A stretch of DNA of 5,275 bases, taken from assembly GCA_017996075.1 (NCBI GenBank), contig JAGOHQ010000071.1:1-5275 (forward strand), in the 5' to 3' direction. A model generated the notes under the pieces. The model saw nothing but the letters and a program-made list of their open reading frames with translations, was not told where the DNA came from and ran no database searches. Source of the stretch: Aliarcobacter sp. Its GTDB lineage: Bacteria > Campylobacterota > Campylobacteria > Campylobacterales > Arcobacteraceae. How positions within the stretch are numbered: position 1 is the first letter of the stretch; each line of letters begins with the position of its first letter. Shown here in pieces: positions 1-5,275 of the stretch. A program made the position numbers and the translations under genes.

Positions 1-245
1 GAATCAATATATGGTTTTCCACCTTCACTTGCACAAAGAATTGTAAGCTCTTCAACTTGAGAACTCATAATTTTCATTACATTTTCTAAAATCTCTATTC
101 TTTTATATTTTGGAATCCAATTGTCTTTATCTAAAAAAGTTTTGTGTGCTAAATCAATAGCAGCTTCAACCTCTTCATAAGTATTAAAATGTACACTTCC
201 TACTACTTTTCCATCAAATGGTGATGTAACATCTATTTTGCTCAT
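1..245 (-). CDS. Aldehyde dehydrogenase, N-terminal fragment (runs off left edge)
   Basis: This is the first 81 codons of an NAD(P)-dependent aldehyde dehydrogenase; the rest, including the catalytic Cys and Glu, lies outside the window. The protein starts MSKIDVTSPFDGKVVGSV, the typical ALDH opening in which an 'SPFDG..VG.V' strand pair precedes a helix (EEVEAAIDLAHKTF, about residues 24-37). A second helix region follows (KRIEILENVMKIM, about 48-60), then the family signature 'ASEGGKPYIDS' near residues 72-82, equivalent to the 'E.GKP..ds' segment of ALDH proteins. The start is supported by an AAGGAAA Shine-Dalgarno on the minus strand at about 250-256. It lies 72 bases downstream of the acetolactate synthase gene on the same strand, with a terminator between them, so it is probably a second, weaker gene of that unit. 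The substrate cannot be told from this part; the family is fairly clear. Confidence 0.8.
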   Translation of the reverse strand, partial: MSKIDVTSPFDGKVVGSVHFNTYEEVEAAIDLAHKTFLDKDNWIPKYKRIEILENVMKIMSSQVEELTILCASEGGKPYID

Positions 246-272
246 AATTTTTCCTTTATATATTTTAAGATT

Positions 273-306
273 AAAAAAAGGGGCTTTAAATTTAAAGCCC
301 CTTTTT
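273..306 (-). terminator. Rho-independent terminator after the acetolactate synthase gene
   Basis: A perfect 16-bp-arm palindrome (275-306, centre 290/291) contains GGGGCTTTAAA pairing with TTTAAAGCCCC, a GC-rich stem base unusual in this AT-rich region. On the minus strand the stem is followed by seven T (273-279). It starts 11 bases after the synthase stop codon and ends about 28 bases before the aldehyde dehydrogenase start. On the plus strand a run of five T (302-306) also follows the stem, so it could work in both directions, although no plus-strand gene precedes it. Confidence 0.88.
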
Positions 307-317
307 GAAAGTATGAT

Positions 318-1970
318 TTATATCATACAAGTTTTTTGTGGTAACAACTCATTTAAGATTGCATGATTTAAAGAGTAATCAACTGCAAGGTCAATTAAGT
401 GAAGACCTTTTGAGTTAACACACTCAGAAAGTGTTTTTTCAAAATCTTCTACTGAAGTTGGTCTATAACCTTTTGCTCCGTAAGACTCTGCATATTTAAC
501 GAAATCAGGATTTCCAAGATCAAGTCCAAATGACTCAAATCCCATACCTGTTTGTTTCCATTTAATCATTCCATATGCATTATCATTTAGGATAATTACA
601 GTCATATCAATACCTAATCTGATTGCAGTTTCCATCTCTTGAGAATTCATCATAAATCCACCATCTCCACAAACAGCTACAACTTTTTTATCAGGATTTA
701 TCATTTTTGCCATCATTCCAGAAGGAAGTCCCGCACCCATAGTTGCTAATGCATTATCTAGTAAAAGTGTATTTGGTTTTGCACATCTATAGTTTCTTGC
801 AAACCAAATTTTATAAACTCCATTATCTAAAGTTACGATATCTTCAGCAGCTAAAGTTTGTCTAATAGTTCTTACAGCTCTTTGAGGTAAAATTGGGAAT
901 CTATTATCACCAAAATATTTTGACAATCTTGTTCTAATTTCATCTGCTAATCTTGTATAATAATCAAAATCCCAGTGAGCTTGAACAGTTATTTTATCAG
1001 TGAATTTTTTGATGTTTCCAGCAATATCACCTATAACGTCCATTTGTGGAAAATATGTATCATCTACTTCACTTGGGAAGAAGTTTACATGCATAACTTT
1101 TGTTGCACCCTCTTTATTTGACATAAAAAATGGTGGTTTTTCAATAACATCATGTCCAACATTGATAATTAAGTCAGCTCTCTCAATTGCACAGTGAACA
1201 AAGTCATCTTTTGATAATGCAGCAGCACTTAAACACATTGGGTGGTTTTCATCAACAACACCTTTACCCATTTGAGTAGAGAAAAATGCCATTCCAGTTT
1301 TATTAACAAAATCTGTTAATGTATTTCCAATTCTTGTTCTGTTAGCACCTGCTCCAATTAATAAAAGTGGTCTTTTTGCTTTTTCAATCATAGCAACTGC
1401 TTCAGCAATAACCTCATCAACTGCAACTGGATATTTTACATTATGCACTGGATAAATAGTTGTATCTGCATCTACTTTCTCTTCAGCAATATCTTCAGGT
1501 AATTCAATATGAACAGCTCCTGGTCTTTCAGTAGTAGCTATTTTAAATGCATCTCTTACAACAGAAGGGATATTATTTGCATTTACAATTTGTTTTGCAA
1601 ATTTAGTCATTGGTCTCATCATTCTTACGATATCAATGATTTGGAATCTTCCTTGTTTTGATTTTTTAATTGGTTTTTGACCAGTAATCATCATCATTGG
1701 CATTCCACCAAGTTGTGCATAAGCTGCACTTGTAGCAAAGTTAGTTGCACCTGGGCCAAGAGTTGCTAAACAAACTCCAACTCTTCCTGTTAATCTTCCA
1801 TAAGTTGCAGCCATAAATCCTGCACCTTGCTCATGTCTTGTTAAGATAAGTTTGATATTTGATTTTCTCATAGCTTCCAAGAAATCTAAGTTTTCTTCAC
1901 CTGGAACACCAAAAATGTACTCAACACCTTCGTTTTCTAATGCTTTTATAAATAAATCTGATGCATTCAT
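318..1970 (-). CDS. Acetolactate synthase large-subunit family, ThDP-dependent (catabolic-like)
   Basis: The 550-residue protein has the full length and three-domain plan of acetolactate synthases, which condense two pyruvates to 2-acetolactate and CO2 in the cytosol. The N-terminal PYR domain holds 'GVPGEENLDF' (21-30) and the catalytic Glu47 in TRHEQGAGFMA, followed by 'LGPGATN' (71-77). The central domain (about 185-325) has 'LLLIGAGANR'. The C-terminal PP domain holds the ThDP/Mg motif from GDGG (435-438) to NDN (462-464). At the site where biosynthetic enzymes read 'MV.QWQ', with the Trp that favours 2-ketobutyrate, this protein reads MIKWKQ (468-473), and the following FGLDLGNPDF..YAESYGAKG resembles the catabolic (BudB/AlsS) type. 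No regulatory small subunit (ilvH/ilvN) and no acetolactate decarboxylase is adjacent. The start is backed by a GGAG at 1981-1984 on the minus strand, 10 bases upstream. A related ThDP decarboxylase/lyase remains possible; family certainty is high, exact role moderate. Confidence 0.9.
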   Translation of the reverse strand: MNASDLFIKALENEGVEYIFGVPGEENLDFLEAMRKSNIKLILTRHEQGAGFMAATYGRLTGRVGVCLATLGPGATNFATSAAYAQLGGMPMMMITGQKPIKKSKQGRFQIIDIVRMMRPMTKFAKQIVNANNIPSVVRDAFKIATTERPGAVHIELPEDIAEEKVDADTTIYPVHNVKYPVAVDEVIAEAVAMIEKAKRPLLLIGAGANRTRIGNTLTDFVNKTGMAFFSTQMGKGVVDENHPMCLSAAALSKDDFVHCAIERADLIINVGHDVIEKPPFFMSNKEGATKVMHVNFFPSEVDDTYFPQMDVIGDIAGNIKKFTDKITVQAHWDFDYYTRLADEIRTRLSKYFGDNRFPILPQRAVRTIRQTLAAEDIVTLDNGVYKIWFARNYRCAKPNTLLLDNALATMGAGLPSGMMAKMINPDKKVVAVCGDGGFMMNSQEMETAIRLGIDMTVIILNDNAYGMIKWKQTGMGFESFGLDLGNPDFVKYAESYGAKGYRPTSVEDFEKTLSECVNSKGLHLIDLAVDYSLNHAILNELLPQKTCMI

Positions 1971-2039
1971 CTTTCTTTTACTCCGTTTTGATTAATAATT
2001 TTAAAATAAATCTCTTAGCTAATTTTAAATATAAAAAAT

Positions 2040-2078
2040 ATTATATTTTTTCATACTTAATAAACAAATGATATTATA
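2040..2078 (-). promoter_or_regulatory. Candidate promoter region for the acetolactate synthase gene
   Basis: Two exact TATAAT hexamers occur on the minus strand, at 2078-2073 and 2045-2040, which would give leaders of roughly 95 and 60 bases before the start codon at 1970. Neither has a recognisable TTGACA at the proper distance, as is common in Campylobacterota. The inner one overlaps a 19-base odd palindrome. Chance matches are likely in such AT-rich DNA, so the choice between them is open. Confidence 0.4.
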
Positions 2079-2100
2079 ACCACATTAAAACTATTCTTTA

Positions 2101-2106
2101 TATAAT
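2101..2106 (+). promoter_or_regulatory. Candidate -10 box for the phosphatase gene
   Basis: An exact TATAAT sits behind a T-rich stretch (about 2091-2100) with no clear -35. It would start a leader of roughly 70 bases containing an inverted repeat (2130-2153) and the Shine-Dalgarno AAGGAG at 2166-2171. The region is AT-rich enough for other -10-like sequences, so this is tentative. Confidence 0.35.
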
Positions 2107-2181
2107 ATTAACTATATTTACACATCTTATAACTTTATATTAACAAAAAGTTACACTTTAGATAAAAGGAGAATTTATAGA

Positions 2182-2826
2182 ATGAAAAAAACAGTTATAT
2201 TTGATCTTGATGGAACACTTTTAGACTCAATTGAAGATATAGCTTCTAGTATGAATAAAGTTCTAGAAAGCTTAAAACTTCCAATTCATAAAATTGAAGA
2301 TTATAAATATTTTGTTGGTGGGGGAGTTGATATTTTAGTTGAAAATGCTTTAAATAATCATTCAAAAGAGATAAAAGACGAAGTAACAAAAAGATTTAAA
2401 GTAGAGTATGATGGAAAACTACATTCAAAAACTCTTCCTTATGATGGAATTTATGATTTATTAGATGAGTTAAAAAAATTAGATATAAATTTGGCTGTTT
2501 TATCAAACAAACCACATGAATTTACAGTTTCATATGTGAACCATTTTTTTAAAGATTATGATTTTAAAGAGGTTCACGGACAAAAAGAAGATGTTCCAAA
2601 AAAACCAGACCCAAAAGCTGCAATTGATATTGTAAAATGCTTAGATAGCTCTTGTGAAAAAAGCTATTTTATAGGAGATACAAAAATAGATATGCAAACA
2701 GCAAAAAGCGCAAATATGACTGCAATTGGTGTTTTGTGGGGATTTAGAGATGAAAAAGAGTTAAGAGATTTTGGAGCTGATTTTATAGTTTCAAATCCTC
2801 TTGAGATTTTAAAAATTATTAAATAA
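2182..2826 (+). CDS. gph: HAD-superfamily phosphatase, phosphoglycolate phosphatase type
   Basis: This 214-residue protein is a complete haloacid dehalogenase hydrolase of the Gph/PGMB-like group, the usual length for the family. Motif I is FDLDGT with nucleophile Asp8 and acid/base Asp10. An alpha-helical cap lies between about residues 15 and 85. Motif II is 'VLSNKP' with Ser108, motif III is Lys141 in 'KKPDPKA', and motif IV is 'FIGDTKIDM' with Asp166 and Asp170, which hold Mg2+. The segment 'GVLWGF' (183-188) is typical of phosphoglycolate phosphatases. Known members hydrolyse 2-phosphoglycolate formed in repair of oxidised DNA ends or by oxygenase reactions, but HAD substrates overlap and a PpaX-like or other sugar-phosphate phosphatase is possible. 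The start has a good Shine-Dalgarno, AAGGAG at 2166-2171, ten bases before ATG. The dps promoter begins four bases after its stop codon and there is no clear terminator between them, so some readthrough into dps is likely. Confidence 0.85.
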   Translation: MKKTVIFDLDGTLLDSIEDIASSMNKVLESLKLPIHKIEDYKYFVGGGVDILVENALNNHSKEIKDEVTKRFKVEYDGKLHSKTLPYDGIYDLLDELKKLDINLAVLSNKPHEFTVSYVNHFFKDYDFKEVHGQKEDVPKKPDPKAAIDIVKCLDSSCEKSYFIGDTKIDMQTAKSANMTAIGVLWGFRDEKELRDFGADFIVSNPLEILKIIK

Positions 2827-2829
2827 ATC

Positions 2830-2858
2830 TTGACAAGCTTATTTTTTGATACTATAAT
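2830..2858 (+). promoter_or_regulatory. Exact-consensus sigma-70 promoter of dps
   Basis: TTGACA at 2830-2835 and TATAAT at 2853-2858 are separated by 17 bases, the full consensus with optimal spacing. Transcription would start near 2865, giving a leader of about 22 bases with the Shine-Dalgarno AAGGAG at 2875-2880 seven bases before the dps start codon. The -35 begins just after the stop codon of the phosphatase gene. Confidence 0.85.
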
Positions 2859-2887
2859 GGTTTTACAAAATTTCAAGGAGTTATAAA

Positions 2888-3325
2888 ATGTCAAAAGTAA
2901 TTAAACAATTAAAACAAATTCAAGCAGATGCACATGCTTTATATATAAAAGTTCACAATTATCATTGGAATGTAAAAGGTATGGATTTTCACCCAGTTCA
3001 TGCTTATACAGAAGGTCTTTACAATGAAATGTCAGTTCTTTTCGATGATATGGCTGAAAGAGCAATTATCTTAGGTGATAAACCATATTTAACTATTGAA
3101 GAGTTAAGTAAAGCTACAAAAATAGAGACTGAAAAAGGTGATAGCTTTAAATCAAGAGAAATAGTAGAAAAAATAACTGCTGATTTTGAATACCTTTTAA
3201 AATCTTTCAAAAAACTAAGTGTTGCTGCTAGTGAAGAAGATGATAAAGGAACTGAAGCATTTGCAGATGAAAAAGTTGCAAAACTTGAAAAAGATTTATG
3301 GATGCTAAATAGTATGCAAAAATAG
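2888..3325 (+). CDS. dps: Dps-family mini-ferritin (DNA-binding protein from starved cells)
   Basis: The 145-residue protein is a Dps/mini-ferritin. Members assemble into hollow 12-mers that oxidise Fe2+ with peroxide and store ferric iron, protecting DNA from Fenton chemistry. The inter-subunit ferroxidase ligands are all present with canonical spacing: His26 in NYHWNV, His38 in HPVHAYTEGLY, Asp53 and Glu57 in FDDMAER (12, 27 and 31 residues, as in Listeria Dps). Trp27 next to the first His is also conserved. It is all-helical with no signal peptide. The N-terminus is short (MSKVIKQLKQIQ) with only a few Lys, so non-specific DNA binding through a long basic tail, as in E. coli Dps, is doubtful; a Campylobacter Dps or NapA-like iron-storage role fits better. 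It has its own very strong promoter and an ideal Shine-Dalgarno, and is followed by hairpins, so it is probably mainly monocistronic and highly expressed. Confidence 0.93.
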   Translation: MSKVIKQLKQIQADAHALYIKVHNYHWNVKGMDFHPVHAYTEGLYNEMSVLFDDMAERAIILGDKPYLTIEELSKATKIETEKGDSFKSREIVEKITADFEYLLKSFKKLSVAASEEDDKGTEAFADEKVAKLEKDLWMLNSMQK

Positions 3326-3337
3326 GCATAAGCCTAT
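3322..3337 (+). repeat. Small hairpin formed over the dps stop codon
   Basis: ATAGGC (3322-3327) pairs perfectly with GCCTAT (3332-3337) around an ATAA loop. The UAG stop codon of dps (3323-3325) lies in the 5' arm. It precedes the longer terminator hairpin by nine bases and may help fold or protect the 3' end of the mRNA. Confidence 0.5.
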
Positions 3338-3346
3338 AAAATCTAT

Positions 3347-3370
3347 AAAAGAGGATTTTTATCCTCTTTT
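3347..3370 (+). terminator. Rho-independent terminator of dps
   Basis: AAAAGAGGAT (3347-3356) and ATCCTCTTTT (3361-3370) form a perfect 10-bp stem with a TTTT loop. The T tract is only the four T that end the 3' arm, followed by AAC, so the hairpin is of moderate strength and looks nearly symmetrical on both strands. It lies 21 bases after the dps stop codon. Confidence 0.75.
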
Positions 3371-3425
3371 AACTAAAATTTTACTATCAATTTTTTAATT
3401 TCTAATCTTTAAAATCAAAAAAATT

Positions 3426-3431
3426 TATAAT
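3426..3431 (+). promoter_or_regulatory. Candidate -10 box for the MFS transporter gene
   Basis: An exact TATAAT lies 19 bases before the MFS start codon, preceded by a T-rich segment (about 3388-3410) and no TTGACA. Transcription would begin near 3438, leaving a leader of only about 12 bases. It is the only clear -10 in the 80-base gap after the dps terminator. Confidence 0.5.
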
Positions 3432-3450
3432 ATTTTACAAATGAGTTTTT

Positions 3451-4602
3451 ATGCGAAAATCTATTAATCATCTATATTTAATTATTCTTATATCTATTTT
3501 ATCTTCAGTAGCTCCAATGGGAGTTGATACATATTTACCATCAATTCCAGAAATTGCAAAATATTTTGATGTAAATATCCACAAAGTAGAGCTATCTTTA
3601 TCTATATTTTTAATAGGATTTGCTATTGGACAAATTTTTGGAGGTCCAATTTCTGATAGATATGGAAGAAGGGTCGGCTCTATTGTTGGACTTTTAGGAT
3701 ATGCCCTTTTTAGTTTCTTAATCATATTTAGTTCATCTATTTATGAATTATGGATTTATAGATTTTTAGAAGCATTTTTTGGTGGAATTACAGTTGTTAA
3801 TGCAACTGCTGCTGTTAGAGATAGATTTAGCGGACAAGAAGCAGCAAAAGTGTTTTCACTTATTGGAATGGTTAGAAGTTTAGCTCCTCTTTTGGCTCCT
3901 GTATTTGGTGCTGCTATAATTCACTTTTTCCCATGGGAAGGTATTTTTGTCTTTTTAACAATTTATGCACTAATTGTTGCATTTTTTATTTATAAAGATT
4001 TACCAGAGAGTTTTACATATACAAAACAAAATATTATTGAATCATACAAGCTTGTTTTAACTCATAAAAAAGCCATGAAAGCTATGTTGGTACTTGCTAT
4101 TAGTTTTGGTGCTTTTTTTATTATTATTGCAAAAACATCATATATTTATATTGAATATTTTGGTATAAAAACAGACTATTTTCCACTATTCTTTGGTATA
4201 AATTTTATTATTTTAATAGCTATGATAAATGTAAATGTTAAACTTCTAAAAACTTATGAAGCTAAAAATATTGCAAAATATGCAACATTAATTCAATTTT
4301 GTGTTGGTATTATATTTTTATTAATTCACAAAGATATGAACTTGATTTTGACAGTTATTATAATAGCTTCATATATGAGTATGATGGCATTCATTTTTGG
4401 AAATTGTATGTCTTTAGCTATTGAGCATTTTTCAAAAAATGCAGGAGTTGCTAGCGGGGTTATTGGAGTTTTACAATTTGGATTGGGTGCAATAATATCT
4501 TCTATTGCTCTAAATTTTGATAACAATGGATTTTTTGTGATAGCTTTTAGTATCACTTTTTTATCAATTATCAGCTTTTTGATTATGAGAAGTTATAAAT
4601 AG
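3451..4602 (+). CDS. MFS drug-resistance transporter, Bcr/CflA family
   Basis: The 383-residue protein is an inner-membrane major facilitator with about 12 hydrophobic segments, near the usual length (about 390-400) of Bcr/CflA proton-driven exporters. Family marks are clear. DTYLPSIPEIA (26-36) ends TM1. Motif A is GGPISDRYGRR (64-74) between TM2 and TM3. RFLEAFFGG (104-112) is the TM4 'RF.QA.GG' motif, with Glu in place of the usual Gln. 'RDRFSGQEAAKV' (123-134) follows, and then the Pro-rich motif C region 'LAPLLAPVFGAAI' (144-156). The C-terminal half has the conserved NC.SLA...GVASGVIGVLQFGLGA pattern (about 318-347). Family members export drugs such as bicyclomycin, chloramphenicol or sulfonamides, or cysteine, but the substrate here cannot be predicted. 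There is no good Shine-Dalgarno before the ATG; the nearest purine stretch is ATGAG at 3441-3445. The gene stands alone, with a terminator on each side. Confidence 0.9.
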   Translation: MRKSINHLYLIILISILSSVAPMGVDTYLPSIPEIAKYFDVNIHKVELSLSIFLIGFAIGQIFGGPISDRYGRRVGSIVGLLGYALFSFLIIFSSSIYELWIYRFLEAFFGGITVVNATAAVRDRFSGQEAAKVFSLIGMVRSLAPLLAPVFGAAIIHFFPWEGIFVFLTIYALIVAFFIYKDLPESFTYTKQNIIESYKLVLTHKKAMKAMLVLAISFGAFFIIIAKTSYIYIEYFGIKTDYFPLFFGINFIILIAMINVNVKLLKTYEAKNIAKYATLIQFCVGIIFLLIHKDMNLILTVIIIASYMSMMAFIFGNCMSLAIEHFSKNAGVASGVIGVLQFGLGAIISSIALNFDNNGFFVIAFSITFLSIISFLIMRSYK

Positions 4603-4623
4603 TTGATTTTTTCAACTATTTAT
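4595..4623. terminator. Shared bidirectional terminator between convergent genes
   Basis: A 12-bp stem pairs 4595-4606 (core AAATAGTTGA) with 4612-4623 (core TCAACTATTT) around a five-T loop. The MFS stop codon TAG (4600-4602) is inside the left arm, and the right arm ends one base before the stop codon of the minus-strand reductase-like gene (4625-4627). It is AT-rich and lacks a long T tract on either side; its position between convergent genes suggests it serves both. Confidence 0.65.
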
Positions 4624-4624
4624 T

Positions 4625-5275
4625 TTATTCTAAAACTAGTCCCCTATTTTTAAGAGAGTTTACTAGGTTTTCACTATTTTGTGTTGGAACATCTAAAATT
4701 ATAATATTCGATTTATGAGTAATTTTTAGCTTTGTTGCACTATATTTTTTCATATTTTCTATTATATTTTTTAAATCATCTTTAGCAAACTCTTTTTTTA
4801 TGCTTTTTAATCCTATAAAAGAGTAACCATCTTTTGAACTTTTATTTATTCCCATTCTAGGTTTCTTTGGTTCTTTTAATATTTTTATCTCTTGATTATT
4901 ATCTATTTTGATATCCAAATTTGAACTTAAAATATCACAAAAACTATCAAGTGTAAACTCTTTTATAAACTCTTTAAAGTTATTACTTTTTTCTCTATTT
5001 CCAAAATCTCTATATACAGCAGCTATTACTCTTGCAGTTTTTATAATTTGAGAACTACTTATTTGAGCTACAACTTTATCCAAAATTTTTAAATCAAAAA
5101 CTATTTTATCTTTGCTATTTTTAAAAGCATTAAAACTAACATCTGGTGTAAACCCAGCATCACAACCTTCACGATAACCACTTATTGCAAATTGCAATTT
5201 GTTTGGAAGATTAAAGAAATTTTTATTCTCTACAAAACTCTCATTTAATTTTTTTGCTAAATCTTCTACATCAAA
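4625..5275 (-). CDS. Sirohaem nitrite/sulfite reductase family protein, C-terminal part (runs off right edge, lacks usual catalytic half)
   Basis: The frame is open from 5275 to the stop at 4625, giving 216 visible residues; the start lies beyond the window, and a TTG at 5195-5197 is internal. Counting from the edge, 'NLPNKLQFAISG' (22-33) matches the 'LPRKFKIA.SG' strand of the first sirohaem half-domain. 'ISSSQIIKTARVIAAVYRDF' followed by GNREKSNNFKEFI (about 75-107) matches its 'A...I.RDYGNR..R...L' helix. After a linker rich in Lys and Pro, 'GYSFIGLKSIKKEFAKDDL' and the following helix and strands to the end look like the second ferredoxin-like (NiR_SIR_ferr) half-domain. Proteins of this family normally continue with a second sirohaem half holding the C-x5-C and T-G-C-P-N-G-C ligands of the [4Fe-4S] cluster. 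Here the protein stops instead. Only single Cys residues are visible, one in SGYREGC (38). It may be a truncated copy, a rearranged enzyme or a non-catalytic relative. The family call is good; activity is doubtful. Confidence 0.72.
   Translation of the reverse strand, partial: FDVEDLAKKLNESFVENKNFFNLPNKLQFAISGYREGCDAGFTPDVSFNAFKNSKDKIVFDLKILDKVVAQISSSQIIKTARVIAAVYRDFGNREKSNNFKEFIKEFTLDSFCDILSSNLDIKIDNNQEIKILKEPKKPRMGINKSSKDGYSFIGLKSIKKEFAKDDLKNIIENMKKYSATKLKITHKSNIIILDVPTQNSENLVNSLKNRGLVLE

Noticed and set aside
1000..1197. A 65-codon open frame on the plus strand inside the acetolactate synthase gene
   Set aside because: It is the antisense shadow of a well-conserved gene and its translation resembles no family.
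2821..2847. A possible terminator hairpin after the phosphatase gene (AAATAA with TTATTT, inner CTT with AAG)
   Set aside because: The stem is almost all A/T with a bulge, and the sequence is fully explained by the stop codon and the -35 region of the dps promoter.
2664..2894. A 76-codon minus-strand frame across the end of the phosphatase and the dps promoter
   Set aside because: It is antisense to motif IV of the phosphatase and to a clear promoter, and has no recognisable protein features.
3019..3210. A 63-codon minus-strand frame inside dps
   Set aside because: It lies entirely opposite the conserved Dps coding sequence and shows no protein-family features.
3468..3725. An 85-codon minus-strand frame inside the MFS gene (and another at 4326-4556)
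   Set aside because: Both are antisense shadows; the plus-strand frame carries all Bcr/CflA motifs.
5195..5197. TTG as the real start of the reductase-like gene
   Set aside because: The frame stays open upstream to the window edge, and the residues before it (LPNK) belong to the conserved family strand, so this Leu codon is internal.

Overview
The window is a strongly AT-rich piece of a bacterial chromosome. Codon use (AAA, TTA and ATA preferred), promoters carried mainly by a TATAAT box in T-rich DNA, and the protein types fit a Campylobacterota member of the Arcobacter/Aliarcobacter kind. This assignment is inference from style and gene content; no marker gene is present. I see no mobile element, CRISPR array, tRNA or rRNA, and the region looks like ordinary chromosome.

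Layout from left to right. (1) Positions 1-245, minus strand: the N-terminal part of an aldehyde dehydrogenase that runs off the left edge. (2) 275-306: a strong palindromic terminator between that gene and the next. (3) 318-1970, minus strand: a complete ThDP-dependent enzyme of the acetolactate synthase large-subunit family, with features closer to the catabolic, pyruvate-specific type. (4) 1971-2181: an AT-rich divergent promoter region. (5) 2182-2826, plus strand: a HAD-superfamily phosphatase of the phosphoglycolate phosphatase type. (6) 2888-3325, plus strand: a Dps mini-ferritin with an intact ferroxidase signature, driven by an exact-consensus sigma-70 promoter that begins right after the phosphatase stop codon. 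(7) 3322-3370: two small hairpins ending the dps transcript. (8) 3451-4602, plus strand: a Bcr/CflA-type MFS drug exporter with a very short, SD-poor leader. (9) 4595-4623: a hairpin shared by two convergent genes. (10) 4625-5275, minus strand: the C-terminal part of a sirohaem nitrite/sulfite reductase family protein, open at the right edge.

The acetolactate synthase and aldehyde dehydrogenase form a co-directional pair that may act in pyruvate or aldehyde metabolism, with the terminator between them probably lowering expression of the second gene. The phosphatase (2-phosphoglycolate salvage, a by-product of oxidative DNA repair and oxygen chemistry) and Dps (iron and peroxide detoxification) are compatible with an oxidative-stress theme, but each appears to have its own promoter, so the link is weak. 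The exporter and the reductase are separate units.

The most notable observation is that the reductase-like protein ends just after its second ferredoxin-like half-domain. The C-terminal half that normally carries the Cys ligands of the [4Fe-4S]-sirohaem centre is not where it should be. I do not see a convincing undescribed multi-gene system here.
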